Shown here piece after piece: positions 7,365 to 16,080 of a stretch of DNA of 48,797 bases. The stretch covers positions 1 to 48,797 of the forward strand of contig JADDOW010000092.1 in the NCBI GenBank assembly GCA_016782225.1, read 5' to 3'. Position numbers and translations under genes: made by a program. The number at the start of each line of letters is the position of its first letter. The first letter of the stretch is position 1. The stretch comes from Nitrososphaeraceae archaeon. GTDB taxonomy: Archaea; Thermoproteota; Nitrososphaeria; Nitrososphaerales; Nitrososphaeraceae. The notes under the pieces are model-generated. The model saw nothing but the letters and a program-made list of their open reading frames with translations. It was not told the origin of the DNA and did no database searches.

Positions 7365-8456
7365 GTGGCAATTGAAGAATATGAAGTTATAATAATAGGG
7401 TCCGGTCCTGCTGGTCTTTCAGCGGGCATATTTGTTGCAAGGCAGAGGACGAAATGTCTTCTTATATCAAAGGACCTTGGAGGCCAACTAAACCTTATTC
7501 CTAAACTAGAAAACTATCCTGGTACAATAATGTCTAGTGGTCCACTTTTAGCAAGAACCCTTGAGAATCAATATTTGACATTTCATGGAGAAATGGTTTA
7601 CGATACTGTCGAATATATTGATGAATTATCACAAAATGATTCCCCCAAAAAGAGAGATCTTGATTCTATAGCCAAAGATACTGAACAATGGACAGAAATT
7701 GATGTAGCCGTAATGAATGAAACAAAAGAACCTATAAAGAGTTCAAATCTGTTAAAAGTGAAAACCTTGCGCTCAGAGTACCTTACCAAAGCTGTTATCT
7801 TAGCCCCTGGCAAGGTCCCTAATAACCTTGGAGTAGAAAATGAGACAACCTTCCAAAACAAGGGAGTACACTATTGCACAAAATGTGATGCCCCTTTTTA
7901 TCAGGGAAGAACCACAGCAACTGTTGGTGTGGGAGGATACCTGGTTGAATCGGGGATATTGTTATCACGAATGGCTTCAAAAGTCTATCTTGTCTATAGA
8001 GGGGGACAGCTTGGTGGAGACAAAGACCTGATAGAGTCAATAAAGAAAAAAAACAATGTAGAATTGGTACCAAATTCGTCTATTACATCGATTTCTGGTG
8101 GTAATGCATTACAGCAAATTCGTTTAAAAGATAATTCGGGGTTAGAAAAAACAATTAACGTTGACGGATTGTTTATTGAGATGGGCTCAAAAATCAATTT
8201 AAGCTTTGTTAAGCATTTAATCAAAATAAATTCAAAAGGCGAAATAGAGGTATCTGAAGGTGGTAAAACGACTCATCCTGCAATATTTGCTGCAGGGGAC
8301 GCCACAAATATACCATATAAGCAAATAGTTGCCGCGTGTGGAGATGGAGCTGCTGCGGGAATTTCTGCTTTTAACTATATAGAAAAATTAAAGGGAAAGC
8401 CAGGCATTCGTTCTGATTGGAAGAAAACTATAGGAGACACTATTTATCACTATTAA
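7365..8456 (+). CDS. Thioredoxin-reductase-like FAD flavoprotein
   Basis: A 363-residue two-domain flavoprotein. The FAD-binding GxGxxG is GSGPAG near residue 12, with GQLNLIPKLENYPG typical of thioredoxin reductases, and the C-terminal FAD motif AAGDATNIPYKQIVAACGDG. A redox-active CxxC is present as CTKCDAPFYQG. The NAD(P) domain is atypical: GVGGYLVES replaces GGGxSAxE, and YRGGQLGG replaces the HRRxxxR motif used to bind the NADPH phosphate. It may use NADH or another donor, as some archaeal reductases do. A polar insert of about 30-40 residues occurs around 85-125. The GTG start follows the RAM-domain gene by one base. Confidence 0.85.
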   Translation: MAIEEYEVIIIGSGPAGLSAGIFVARQRTKCLLISKDLGGQLNLIPKLENYPGTIMSSGPLLARTLENQYLTFHGEMVYDTVEYIDELSQNDSPKKRDLDSIAKDTEQWTEIDVAVMNETKEPIKSSNLLKVKTLRSEYLTKAVILAPGKVPNNLGVENETTFQNKGVHYCTKCDAPFYQGRTTATVGVGGYLVESGILLSRMASKVYLVYRGGQLGGDKDLIESIKKKNNVELVPNSSITSISGGNALQQIRLKDNSGLEKTINVDGLFIEMGSKINLSFVKHLIKINSKGEIEVSEGGKTTHPAIFAAGDATNIPYKQIVAACGDGAAAGISAFNYIEKLKGKPGIRSDWKKTIGDTIYHY

Positions 8457-8571
8457 ATTCTCTATAGAAATTTATTAGTATTGGTGTGTTATAGATGGTT
8501 TTATTTAAAATAAGAACAAGGCCTTTAATGTCCAAAAACTAAACACCTGGTAATTATTAAGTCTATAATTA

Positions 8572-8823
8572 TTATTGTTCCTCCTTATTTTGCTTGTAAG
8601 CCTCTTTGTTTTTTCTATAAAAATCATTTAATGATGTTTTATTTTTGTCATACTCGTATAAAACAATAAAAACGGTAAATTTTAAAAATTCATCGATATT
8701 TTCTGTATCCATTGATTTTGCTTGATATAATTCTTTAACAATCTTTTCAATCTTTATTTTCTCTTTATCATTTAAATATAATTTAATGTAGTTTTCATTC
8801 GTATTTTTATTGATTCTATTCAC
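8572..8823 (-). CDS. Small helical protein of unknown function
   Basis: An 83-residue lysine/glutamate-rich protein read from GTG. It is predicted to be almost entirely helical, with KEKIKIEKIVKELYQAKSMD followed by IDEFLKFTVFIVLYEYDKNK. The pattern of a charged N-terminal helix plus a more hydrophobic second helix resembles small conserved proteins of soil ammonia-oxidising archaea, but I cannot name a family. No membrane segment or metal site is visible. It converges on the flavoprotein gene. Real coding is plausible but not certain. Confidence 0.5.
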   Translation of the reverse strand: MNRINKNTNENYIKLYLNDKEKIKIEKIVKELYQAKSMDTENIDEFLKFTVFIVLYEYDKNKTSLNDFYRKNKEAYKQNKEEQ

Positions 8824-9419
8824 ATCTAGAACTTTATATTTTTGTCTATATTTTTTTTATTGTTTCATAATGTACTAAAATTAGAATTTAAATATCAATA
8901 CTGATAATCTTATGCACAACATCTAATGTCTATAACATGGCTAACAATTGTAACTATTGACTAGTCTTATTTGTTACCATACCTTATAGATATGGTCATG
9001 CAAAAATGCAAAAAATGCAATACTAAAACCAAATGGCATAACAATAAAACAATGGTTATTATCGGATACCTTTTCATAGACTGGAGACAAGTGAATGTTT
9101 AAAATAACAAATATGGATCTTCTAATAGTGTTAAAGCTTATTTGACCATGATGCCTTATTTTTAAAAGTAGAAAATCCAAATAAAAAACAACCGTTTCAA
9201 TGTTTAATAATTTAGCCAAACATCAATAAATGTTCAAATTATTAATTTAAAAGAGATTGCCTCAATAATGAAGAAGCAATGAGTTCAGATTATAGTGTTT
9301 GAGGCATATAGTATATCAACTTTTCGTGGAATTGTAGAGTAAAACTCTTAAGTTAAAATCCCGATTAGAAATTTGTTTATTTTAAGTTATTGATACTAGC
9401 TCCAAATACATTATAAATT
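8824..9419. other. Intergenic, nothing recognised
   Basis: About 600 bases of AT-rich sequence. An 81-codon frame on the minus strand (8974-9219) has an unlikely composition and no family features. No tRNA-like or repeat structure was found. Confidence 0.5.
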
Positions 9420-10154
9420 ATGTATCTTATCTTGTTGGTGTCTATGAGCAGTAAAAATATTATTTTAAAAAAAAACATGGGTTTTCTTTTAGTAGCGATA
9501 CTATCAGTAGGAATTGTTACAGAAATAAGTTTAATTTCATATGCCAGCGCCCTCAATTACTATTTTAATTGTGTTACAAAACATGTCAACAAGGGTCAAA
9601 ATTTTGAAATGCAAGATGCATTTGTATGCTACGATAATGTATTCAAAGGGGCTCAAAAATACTCAAATGAACCATATCAAAATCCCGATTTGACGAATCT
9701 AGATAATATTAAGCCAGTTGCAGACTATACTTCAGATGCTTCTACAATTGATGATGAAACAACAGATAAACCAATAATAACACCCTCCAAAGTGGAAGAG
9801 GAAGCCGAGACATCAAACGGCAATCCAGCAGCAGAAGGCGCAACTGAGACATCAAACGGCAATCCAGCAGCAGAAGGCGCAACTGAGACATCAAACGGCA
9901 ATCCAGCAGCAGAAGAAGAAAAGGATTTACAGTCAGGTGGAACTGAAAGCGACGCTAAACCACTTACATCGGAAGAAACTCCAAATGTCGGCATTGCAGA
10001 TAAACCATCTTTTGGACCTCAATCTCAAAGCCCTGTTAATGAAAACTTTAACACCAAAGATTCACCAAACCTAGGGTCAGATGCTGGTGTGTTTGAAATT
10101 TCACCATTTTACAAATCGTTTGATTTGCCATTCACAGCTGTAATACCCCAATAA
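9420..10154 (+). CDS. Secreted protein with 13-residue tandem repeats
   Basis: The N-terminus has a lysine-rich stretch followed by a hydrophobic signal sequence (GFLLVAILSVGIVTEISLIS) ending in YASA-L, a plausible signal peptidase site. Translation could begin at residue 1 or at Met9 (9444). The mature part starts with a short region holding two cysteines (FNCVTKHV and FVCYDNVF), then becomes acidic and Thr/Ser/Pro/Asn-rich. It contains a 13-residue unit, ETSNGNPAAEGAT, in two full and one partial copy. This looks like an extracellular, probably flexible or glycosylated surface protein. No catalytic domain is visible and no function is assigned. Confidence 0.7.
   Translation: MYLILLVSMSSKNIILKKNMGFLLVAILSVGIVTEISLISYASALNYYFNCVTKHVNKGQNFEMQDAFVCYDNVFKGAQKYSNEPYQNPDLTNLDNIKPVADYTSDASTIDDETTDKPIITPSKVEEEAETSNGNPAAEGATETSNGNPAAEGATETSNGNPAAEEEKDLQSGGTESDAKPLTSEETPNVGIADKPSFGPQSQSPVNENFNTKDSPNLGSDAGVFEISPFYKSFDLPFTAVIPQ
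9807..9917 (+). repeat. 39-bp tandem repeat, 2.8 copies
   Basis: Two identical 39-bp units (9807-9845 and 9846-9884) and a partial third (9885-9917) encode the ETSNGNPAAEGAT repeat. The units are identical at base level, so the duplication is recent or maintained, and copy number may vary between strains. Their GC content is visibly higher than the surroundings. Confidence 0.9.
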
Positions 10155-10370
10155 TTTTTTTAATAATCCATAACTTTCCAATAATTTTTATTTTTTCTAT
10201 ATAACCAATTCCACAAAAGCATTAAGTATAACTAACAGACGTTTCAATTATTACTATTTCTGTTGTTATTGTTTTTTTGATTTAGATACTATTGTGGTAG
10301 CCTTTTTTTAGCATAAAATAATGATGTTTTTTTTATGCCATTGTTACCATCTTCAATAATTTTATTTCAT
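10155..10370. terminator. T-rich convergent intergenic region
   Basis: This region separates two convergent genes and carries several T-runs on the + strand (for example near 10155-10162, 10270-10277, 10304-10310 and 10326-10334). Archaeal transcription commonly ends at such U-tracts without a hairpin, so this is a plausible terminator zone for the secreted-protein gene. Confidence 0.4.
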
Positions 10371-10946
10371 TTATCGGGGGATAAACTTTCTCAAGCTTTG
10401 TCGCCTATTCCTGTCTTTGAATAATATAACTAATCCTGCAATTAGGAAAAAGATACCACCTACAAAAAGAAATATCCCCACAATTAAACCTGTGAATACA
10501 CCCAATTCCAATTCACCATTATCTTTGAGAAACGGTAAAACCCCAAATAGTACATACAATGTGGTATTATCGCGAGGTTTATTCTCCAACTGAACGACTG
10601 ATAATTCATACTCTCCAGTTTTGTTTGGTTTTATTGTAGAAAAATACGTTTTTTGAAATGTGGTGTTTGAGATCACTTCCCCCGACGGTCCAGTCACAAT
10701 TTCTCTTAGTTTTAACTGATTGTTATTGATGGAATCTATAGATAAAGTGAGTGGTCTATCTATAGAATCTATATAAATACTGGTATTGTAGATATGCAAA
10801 GTGGTTAGTGTGATTTGGTTTGCGAATAAGCCTTGATTATTTGATATAAACAGCCCACTAAAAGTAATGCCCCATACTATAGAAATGCTTACGGATGTGA
10901 CAAATAAAATGCCGCTTACGACTAATATTCTGTGCCCTCTTTGCAT
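10371..10946 (-). CDS. Membrane-anchored protein with extracytoplasmic beta domain
   Basis: A 191-residue protein with an N-terminal membrane segment (ILVVSGILFVTSVSISIVWG) and a C-terminal one (TGLIVGIFLFVGGIFFLIAG) followed by the basic tail FKDRNRR. Between them lies a domain of about 100 residues rich in beta-prone, Thr/Asn-containing segments, including TIKPNKTGEYELSVVQLENK. That phrase resembles the end of a GOLD/emp24-like or other immunoglobulin-like beta sandwich, but this is only a suggestion. The likely topology places the domain outside the cell. It is divergent from the next gene, with 87 bp between starts. Confidence 0.65.
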   Translation of the reverse strand: MQRGHRILVVSGILFVTSVSISIVWGITFSGLFISNNQGLFANQITLTTLHIYNTSIYIDSIDRPLTLSIDSINNNQLKLREIVTGPSGEVISNTTFQKTYFSTIKPNKTGEYELSVVQLENKPRDNTTLYVLFGVLPFLKDNGELELGVFTGLIVGIFLFVGGIFFLIAGLVILFKDRNRRQSLRKFIPR

Positions 10947-11004
10947 TTCATATTGTGTGACATAGGAATTATTAAATATAATTCATTTTTTTTTTGTGAT
11001 AATC

Positions 11005-11015
11005 TAAATATATAG
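11005..11015 (+). promoter_or_regulatory. TATA-like box
   Basis: TAAATATATAG centred about 24 bp before the ATG at 11034 fits an archaeal TATA box driving a leaderless or nearly leaderless transcript. Confidence 0.5.
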
Positions 11016-11033
11016 TCATATTAAAAAGAAAAC

Positions 11034-11411
11034 ATGAAAATAGATTTTAAGTCAATGTATGACTATATTTTAAGTTTGGATAATAACGTTCGATTTATAG
11101 GTTTTATTGATGAGATGGGTAAACTAGTATATGGCGGAATGAGGCCTGGGAAGATATCCTTGGAAAATGAAACCGAATCAATTAAAATTTATATGGAATA
11201 TGCCCTGATAAACAAGATTCACACGGACTTTGATACTATGTTGGGGAAAGTTATCTATTCTTTGACTGTCAGGGAAAAGATTGAATTGTTAACCTTTCCA
11301 CTTGAAAAATACATAATTCGGGTTTCCCTTGAAAGAAACACTGATTCTCAAAAAATCCTGTATTCAATTTTGGATTATCTAAAGAAATTAGGCTACAACT
11401 CGACTATTTAG
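11034..11411 (+). CDS. Conserved thaumarchaeal protein, DUF6659-like
   Basis: A 125-residue alpha/beta protein. Landmarks are VRFIGFIDEMGKLVYGGMRP near residues 18-37, a helical segment with IKIYMEYALINKIHTDFD, and GKVIYSLTVREKIELLTFPL followed by the strand YIIRVSLER. This pattern matches small proteins numerous in Nitrososphaerota that I associate with DUF6659; the family label is from memory. The strand-helix layout is reminiscent of roadblock/profilin-like sensor folds. No catalytic residues are evident. It has its own TATA-like box and converges on the next gene. Confidence 0.65.
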   Translation: MKIDFKSMYDYILSLDNNVRFIGFIDEMGKLVYGGMRPGKISLENETESIKIYMEYALINKIHTDFDTMLGKVIYSLTVREKIELLTFPLEKYIIRVSLERNTDSQKILYSILDYLKKLGYNSTI

Positions 11412-11433
11412 TTTTTTGTTTTTTTGTTTGTTT
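11412..11433. terminator. T-rich tract between convergent genes
   Basis: Runs of T6, T7 and shorter T-tracts directly follow the stop of the 11034 gene and lie 4 bp before the stop of the convergent gene. It fits an archaeal U-tract terminator on the + strand. Confidence 0.5.
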
Positions 11434-11437
11434 CACT

Positions 11438-11794
11438 TTATAGATTCATACGACCTTTATAGGTTTGAATTATTTTTTCGATTGCATCCATTTCGTCTGA
11501 ACATGCCTTTTTAAATTCTTCATAGTTTCCATTTTCCTTTAACCTATCTATCCAAACAAGCATTTTGTCTAAAAAGCTAATGTTGGATTGCAGAAGGGAT
11601 TTTGCCTCTTCTTGGTTGTTTATTCCAAGAAAGAATTTCATCATGAAGCTGTGATAATAAAGCCTATTCAGCCTCATTTCCGCAAAAAGTTTTCTGTAGA
11701 TTGTCATTCTTTCGTTTTCCGATTTTATGTTAAATTCATCTGAATCTATATCTGGAAGCTCGTAATTCAACTGATATGTAGATGTTGTGTACAA
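11438..11794 (-). CDS. Small helical protein of unknown function
   Basis: A 118-residue soluble protein, mostly helical, read from TTG. Segments such as MTIYRKLFAEMRLNRLYYHS, NNQEEAKSLLQSNISFLDKM and EEFKKACSDEMDAIEKIIQ suggest a helical bundle. No cysteine pair, membrane segment or recognisable motif is present. I do not recognise the family. The even hydrophobic patterning and good codon continuity support a real gene. It ends convergently against the DUF6659-like gene. Confidence 0.55.
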   Translation of the reverse strand: MYTTSTYQLNYELPDIDSDEFNIKSENERMTIYRKLFAEMRLNRLYYHSFMMKFFLGINNQEEAKSLLQSNISFLDKMLVWIDRLKENGNYEEFKKACSDEMDAIEKIIQTYKGRMNL

Positions 11795-12303
11795 AAATTA
11801 AACTTTTAGTTTCTTGTGATGAAAATTATATCTATTAATTATTCTATTATTGATTTCATAATTAAAAATGACATAAATATTTTTTAAAATACGGATGTTA
11901 TCTATAAAGAAATGTATATACATTTTGGTTGGTTTAATAATTATGGATTTTTCATTATGAAAGTTATAACTAACAATAGGTAAAGGTACTAATGTAGGCA
12001 TCATTATTCGATTTAAACAATCAATACCTTAAATTATTGAATTTTAATATTTCAAAAACGTTTATTTGAAAAAAAGGAAAACCGGTATATACCAACATAT
12101 ATGCGTATATTGTGCTATTGCAATTTTATACTGTTGAGGAAAATGTTACAATAGAATATATAAAAAAGCCGGTGCGAATAGTGTTTAGTGTTCGTGGATT
12201 AACTTATCATAATGTTATTTTCTAAAAGCATAAATAAATAATGTATCCCTATAAAATTTTTAAAATAAATAGCAAAATACATTTGTGCTACATAAATAAT
12301 ATC
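11795..12303. other. Intergenic, small palindrome only
   Basis: About 510 bases without a convincing gene. A 68-codon minus-strand frame at its left end has unlikely composition. A 10-bp palindrome GGTATATACC lies at 12084-12093, next to alternating TA-rich sequence. No tRNA-like fold was found. Confidence 0.45.
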
Positions 12304-13989
12304 TCATGTTATCTTTTTTTCAATCTTTTGTATAACATTCTTTATCCCCAAATCTACAATGTAGTTACCTAATCGTGGGCCTTTTTCAGCATTGATCAGT
12401 ATCCTGTAAAATAGCCTGAAAAAATCCTTTGGTTGAATGCCGTTTTCCTTGGATTTTTGGAAGATGATTGTTTGTACTTTCTGATATAATTCGTCATTTT
12501 CAATAATTGCAGAAGACCTTTCCATTTCGTTTGCAATCGTGTTTAACTGTGACAATACTTCTGCTATCGCTTTTTTCTGCTTGTTTTCTAACTGTATTTT
12601 TGTTGAAATTTCTTCTTCAATATCTGCTTCATCATAAATTTCTTTAATCTCTCTTGCCCAATTGAGTGCAAGTTTTATTTTATTAGCTAGTTCAGTATCT
12701 TCTTCCTTTATTAGACCGTATTTTAGTAACCTTTCATTTATTTTTTTTATAGAGTCTATGTTTTGGTCAACAAATAATTCTGATTGTTGGATTAGTATTC
12801 TGTAAGGTATGTGAATCGATGGCATATGCGGTGGATTTAGGTTATTTACATACTCATAAACGCCTTTTATCTTGGTTGTTTTGTTCTTGTTTTTTTCCTT
12901 TATTTTATCAAAATATATGTCTTCGTATAAATCATATTCATCCATAAGATTTGGGATGTCCTCAATACTTACGTGCCTTGTTCCGGATATTCTTTTGTAT
13001 AGTAATAATAAAAGTGATTCAGGTGTTCCGTATTTGAGCCACATTTGTGGGGTCAATACGTTTCCAGCAGATTTGCTGATTTTTCTGCCGCCTTTATCTA
13101 AAAACATTTCATATTTTATGTGCAGAGGGTGATGAAATCCCAAAATTTCACTTGAAACCCAATCGTTGATTCTTACAGAATCCATTATGTCTTTACCAAA
13201 TGCTTCAAATTTCACATCAAAAGCATGCCATCGCGCGGCAAATTCTACCTTCCATGCCAATTTTCCATTACCATTGCCATTTCCAATCCGGATTTCTCCA
13301 CTATATCCACAGCCATCAATATGTTTCCTATTTATTGTATTTCCAATACAAGAATAACTTATAGTTTTTTCTTTGGGAAAATATTCCACAGCATTTGCCA
13401 CATAAAGCCTGCCGCATTGCTCACATATGGGAAAAAAAGTAAGAAATTTGGTATATTTTTGCTGACCTGTGGAGACTGCAATCTCATCACCTATAATTTT
13501 ACTGTTTTCTAAAATGTTGTGAATTTGATTTGATAAAACTCCGCTCTTATATACTTCAGTTCCGCTTTTAAATTTATAATCAACTCCAACTCTGTCAAGG
13601 CCTTCTAGCAATAGGCTACTCATATGCGAACCATAAGATTCATGACAGTCACCAAAAGGATCGGGTATTGAGGAAACGGGCCTACATAAATAATCATTTA
13701 ACCATTCTGGGAGCCCCTCTGGAACCTTTCTAAGACCGTCTAAATCATCTGAGAATGCTATTAATTCTGACTTATAACCCATATTTTGCAATGCAAGAGA
13801 AATTCCAAATGCCCTTACAGCGTCTCCCATACTTCCGATATGGGGAATTCCAGATGCCCCTAAACCACTTTCCACTTTAATCAAATCAACAGATCTACCA
13901 AGTTTTTTCTCTCTTTCTATAATGGTAAAAGCTACCTTGTCTATCCACGTTCCTTTACCAATTGTGATTTCTTCCAAAGAGTCTTCCAT
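12304..13989 (-). CDS. lysS: Class I lysyl-tRNA synthetase
   Basis: Charges tRNA-Lys with lysine in the cytosol. The 561-residue chain has the class I Rossmann signature PHIGSMGD in place of HIGH (residues about 50-57) and KISKSAGN as the KMSKS loop, which identifies the archaeal class I LysRS rather than the bacterial class II enzyme. Family blocks ESGLGASGIPHIGS and FGDCHESYGSHM are present. Two zinc-knuckle segments are seen, CEQCGRLY and a later Cys pair. The C-terminal helical domain is complete. Its ATG lies only 4 bp after the stop of elp3, so it is the distal gene of an elp3-lysS operon. Confidence 0.97.
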   Translation of the reverse strand: MEDSLEEITIGKGTWIDKVAFTIIEREKKLGRSVDLIKVESGLGASGIPHIGSMGDAVRAFGISLALQNMGYKSELIAFSDDLDGLRKVPEGLPEWLNDYLCRPVSSIPDPFGDCHESYGSHMSSLLLEGLDRVGVDYKFKSGTEVYKSGVLSNQIHNILENSKIIGDEIAVSTGQQKYTKFLTFFPICEQCGRLYVANAVEYFPKEKTISYSCIGNTINRKHIDGCGYSGEIRIGNGNGNGKLAWKVEFAARWHAFDVKFEAFGKDIMDSVRINDWVSSEILGFHHPLHIKYEMFLDKGGRKISKSAGNVLTPQMWLKYGTPESLLLLLYKRISGTRHVSIEDIPNLMDEYDLYEDIYFDKIKEKNKNKTTKIKGVYEYVNNLNPPHMPSIHIPYRILIQQSELFVDQNIDSIKKINERLLKYGLIKEEDTELANKIKLALNWAREIKEIYDEADIEEEISTKIQLENKQKKAIAEVLSQLNTIANEMERSSAIIENDELYQKVQTIIFQKSKENGIQPKDFFRLFYRILINAEKGPRLGNYIVDLGIKNVIQKIEKKIT

Positions 13990-13993
13990 TTTT

Positions 13994-15817
13994 CTATATT
14001 GCTTTTGTTACATAAGGTCCATTAATAACATATCCAAACTTTTTATAATATTCTCTAGTTCCTATAGCACTTATTACTGACAATTTTTTTATATCAAATT
14101 CTTCTCTACAGATTTTCTCTGCTTCCTTCAGTAAATTTTGCCCTAAACCTTTGTGCTGATAAATCAAATTTTCTTTTCTTTTCAGATTATTTCTATATTC
14201 CGTTGATTTTGATCCAATCTTTACCAATGGGCCGTAAACATGTAATTCCCTAACAATAGCTGATTGGAATGCTTTTGAATGCGTTGATGAAGAAATGGCG
14301 TTATTTTCCTCTGTGTCAACCAGTTCTTTTCTTTGGGGATATGACATGATTCTTAATCTCAAAAATCCAAAGAGATCTTCCTTATCTTTGGATTCAAATG
14401 AAAGGAATATCTCTTTGCCATCTGATGATAAGTATTCTGTTCTGAATAAAGTTAAATCTTCATGGGAATACTCCTTATCGGTGTCCTTTAGACCTATCTC
14501 GCGGCACCTGATACATTTACATTTTACTCCTTGTTTTTTTAACTCAAGTGAAACTAATTGTCTTAAGTTTCCAATCTTGGGCCCAGAAATTACATCATTT
14601 GGCTCTATTTCCCTTTGAATCCTCATTATCCTAACCCAAGGCGGTACTATCTTTTTAATATCAACTAAAATGCTAACTAAATCGTTTGTAGAATAACTAG
14701 TATATTTCTTTTCTTTATAGAGCTTATAGAGACCGGTATTTTTAATTACAACAGTTGGGTAAATTTTTAGCATATCGGGCTTTAATCTTTGATCATCAAA
14801 TAGCTTTTTAAAATCGCTAATGTCATGTTTCACCGATGATTTGGGTAAGCCGGGCATCATATGAGCTGTAATTTTATATCCACTATTTTTTGCCAAATAA
14901 AAAGACTCATACACATCATTTAAGTTATGTCCTCGATTGACTGCTTTGAATACTTCGTCATTGAGGGACTGGACACCTATCTCAATTCGTGTGGTTCCTA
15001 ACTCAAGCATCATATCAATATGTTCTTTTTTACAATAGTCTGGTTTAGTTTCAATGGTAAGACCAACACATCTAATACCGGCTTTTTCGTTCTTTTCTTT
15101 TGATTTTTCTAAGCTATCGCTTAACTCTAAATCTTTTGATAAGGTTTTGTGGTTAAGGTCAAAAATAAACCCGTTATTTTTTACCAGTTTCGTATTAAAC
15201 AAATTAAAAGCGTCATAACATTTTTTTACAAAATCTTTCTGATATTCTTTTGGATAAAAAGGGAATGTGCCTCCAACAATAACAAGCTCTGCCTTGTCGA
15301 CATTGTGCCCTCTTTCAATTAACTGAATAACTTTTGTCCAAACTTGCCTAAAAGGATCATAGTTTACTTGTTGGGCAATTTTAGTCACGGGTTCTGTGCC
15401 GATATAACTTAAAGGTGTGTTGTCCTCAACCCCGCCAGGACAATAAATGCATTTTCCATGCGGACATGCAAATGGCATTGGCATTACAGTTATAACTGCA
15501 ATACCCGATGAAGTTTTTGATGGCTTTAATTTTAGTAAATCTTTGAAATTGTTGCCCTCAGGTAAAAGCTTAAAGATATCTACATTTTTCGGAATTTTTG
15601 ATAACTTGTACTTTAAAGATTTGTTTTTTGTAATTTTAAATATTTCTTTTTTTATATGGGATGTTGAATTGCGAATATCTAAAGTTAATATTTCATTAGC
15701 AATTTCTTCACATGCGTTTTTATAGGAAATATCATTATTTGTTATATTTATTTTGTCGTTAATAGCTGATTTCAATAAAACATCTGATATTTGAATGATA
15801 TCTTTATCTTTAAGCAA
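13994..15817 (-). CDS. elp3: Elp3-type tRNA uridine-34 carboxymethyltransferase (radical SAM/GNAT)
   Basis: A 607-residue single-subunit Elp3. The radical-SAM cluster motif CPHGKCIYCPGG is near residues 117-128, followed by family blocks VGGTFPFYP, GIRCVGLTIETKPDYC and TRIEIGVQSLNDEV. The C-terminal third is a GNAT domain with LRELHVYGP-like sequence (VRELHVYGPLVKIG) and the acetyl-CoA loop HKGLGQNLLKEAE. Elp3 uses acetyl-CoA and SAM to make carboxymethyluridine at U34 of tRNAs including tRNA-Lys(UUU) (family knowledge). Translation starts at TTG. It directly precedes lysS by 4 bp, pairing the modification enzyme with the synthetase for one of its client tRNAs. Confidence 0.95.
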   Translation of the reverse strand: MLKDKDIIQISDVLLKSAINDKINITNNDISYKNACEEIANEILTLDIRNSTSHIKKEIFKITKNKSLKYKLSKIPKNVDIFKLLPEGNNFKDLLKLKPSKTSSGIAVITVMPMPFACPHGKCIYCPGGVEDNTPLSYIGTEPVTKIAQQVNYDPFRQVWTKVIQLIERGHNVDKAELVIVGGTFPFYPKEYQKDFVKKCYDAFNLFNTKLVKNNGFIFDLNHKTLSKDLELSDSLEKSKEKNEKAGIRCVGLTIETKPDYCKKEHIDMMLELGTTRIEIGVQSLNDEVFKAVNRGHNLNDVYESFYLAKNSGYKITAHMMPGLPKSSVKHDISDFKKLFDDQRLKPDMLKIYPTVVIKNTGLYKLYKEKKYTSYSTNDLVSILVDIKKIVPPWVRIMRIQREIEPNDVISGPKIGNLRQLVSLELKKQGVKCKCIRCREIGLKDTDKEYSHEDLTLFRTEYLSSDGKEIFLSFESKDKEDLFGFLRLRIMSYPQRKELVDTEENNAISSSTHSKAFQSAIVRELHVYGPLVKIGSKSTEYRNNLKRKENLIYQHKGLGQNLLKEAEKICREEFDIKKLSVISAIGTREYYKKFGYVINGPYVTKAI

Positions 15818-16080
15818 ATGTTAAAATGATTATACCTTTTGTGAATTAAAATGTTGTTATTAAATGTCCACATTAGTAAAGATATGAAGGTGATATAGCT
15901 TTTTCTTAGGACTAAACATCAAACCAAATTGGCATTAAAAAGCTAAGGTGTTTTAATAAAAAGAAAAAGACGACAAAAAAATTGACTTTGAAAAATTAAT
16001 AGAAAAATGATGCTAAAGTAACCATTTACTGGATGATTGTTTTCTTTTTTTGTTATTATAAAGAGTATACCGCAACAATG

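Noticed and set aside
8974-9219. 81-codon minus-strand frame
   Set aside because: Composition is unlike a real protein, there is no conserved motif, and the region is AT-rich and otherwise empty.
11798-12004. 68-codon minus-strand frame
   Set aside because: Rich in Ile/Asn/Lys as expected from random AT-rich DNA; no motif.
12084-12093. Palindrome GGTATATACC
   Set aside because: Ten bases in AT-rich DNA can occur by chance and no gene start lies nearby.
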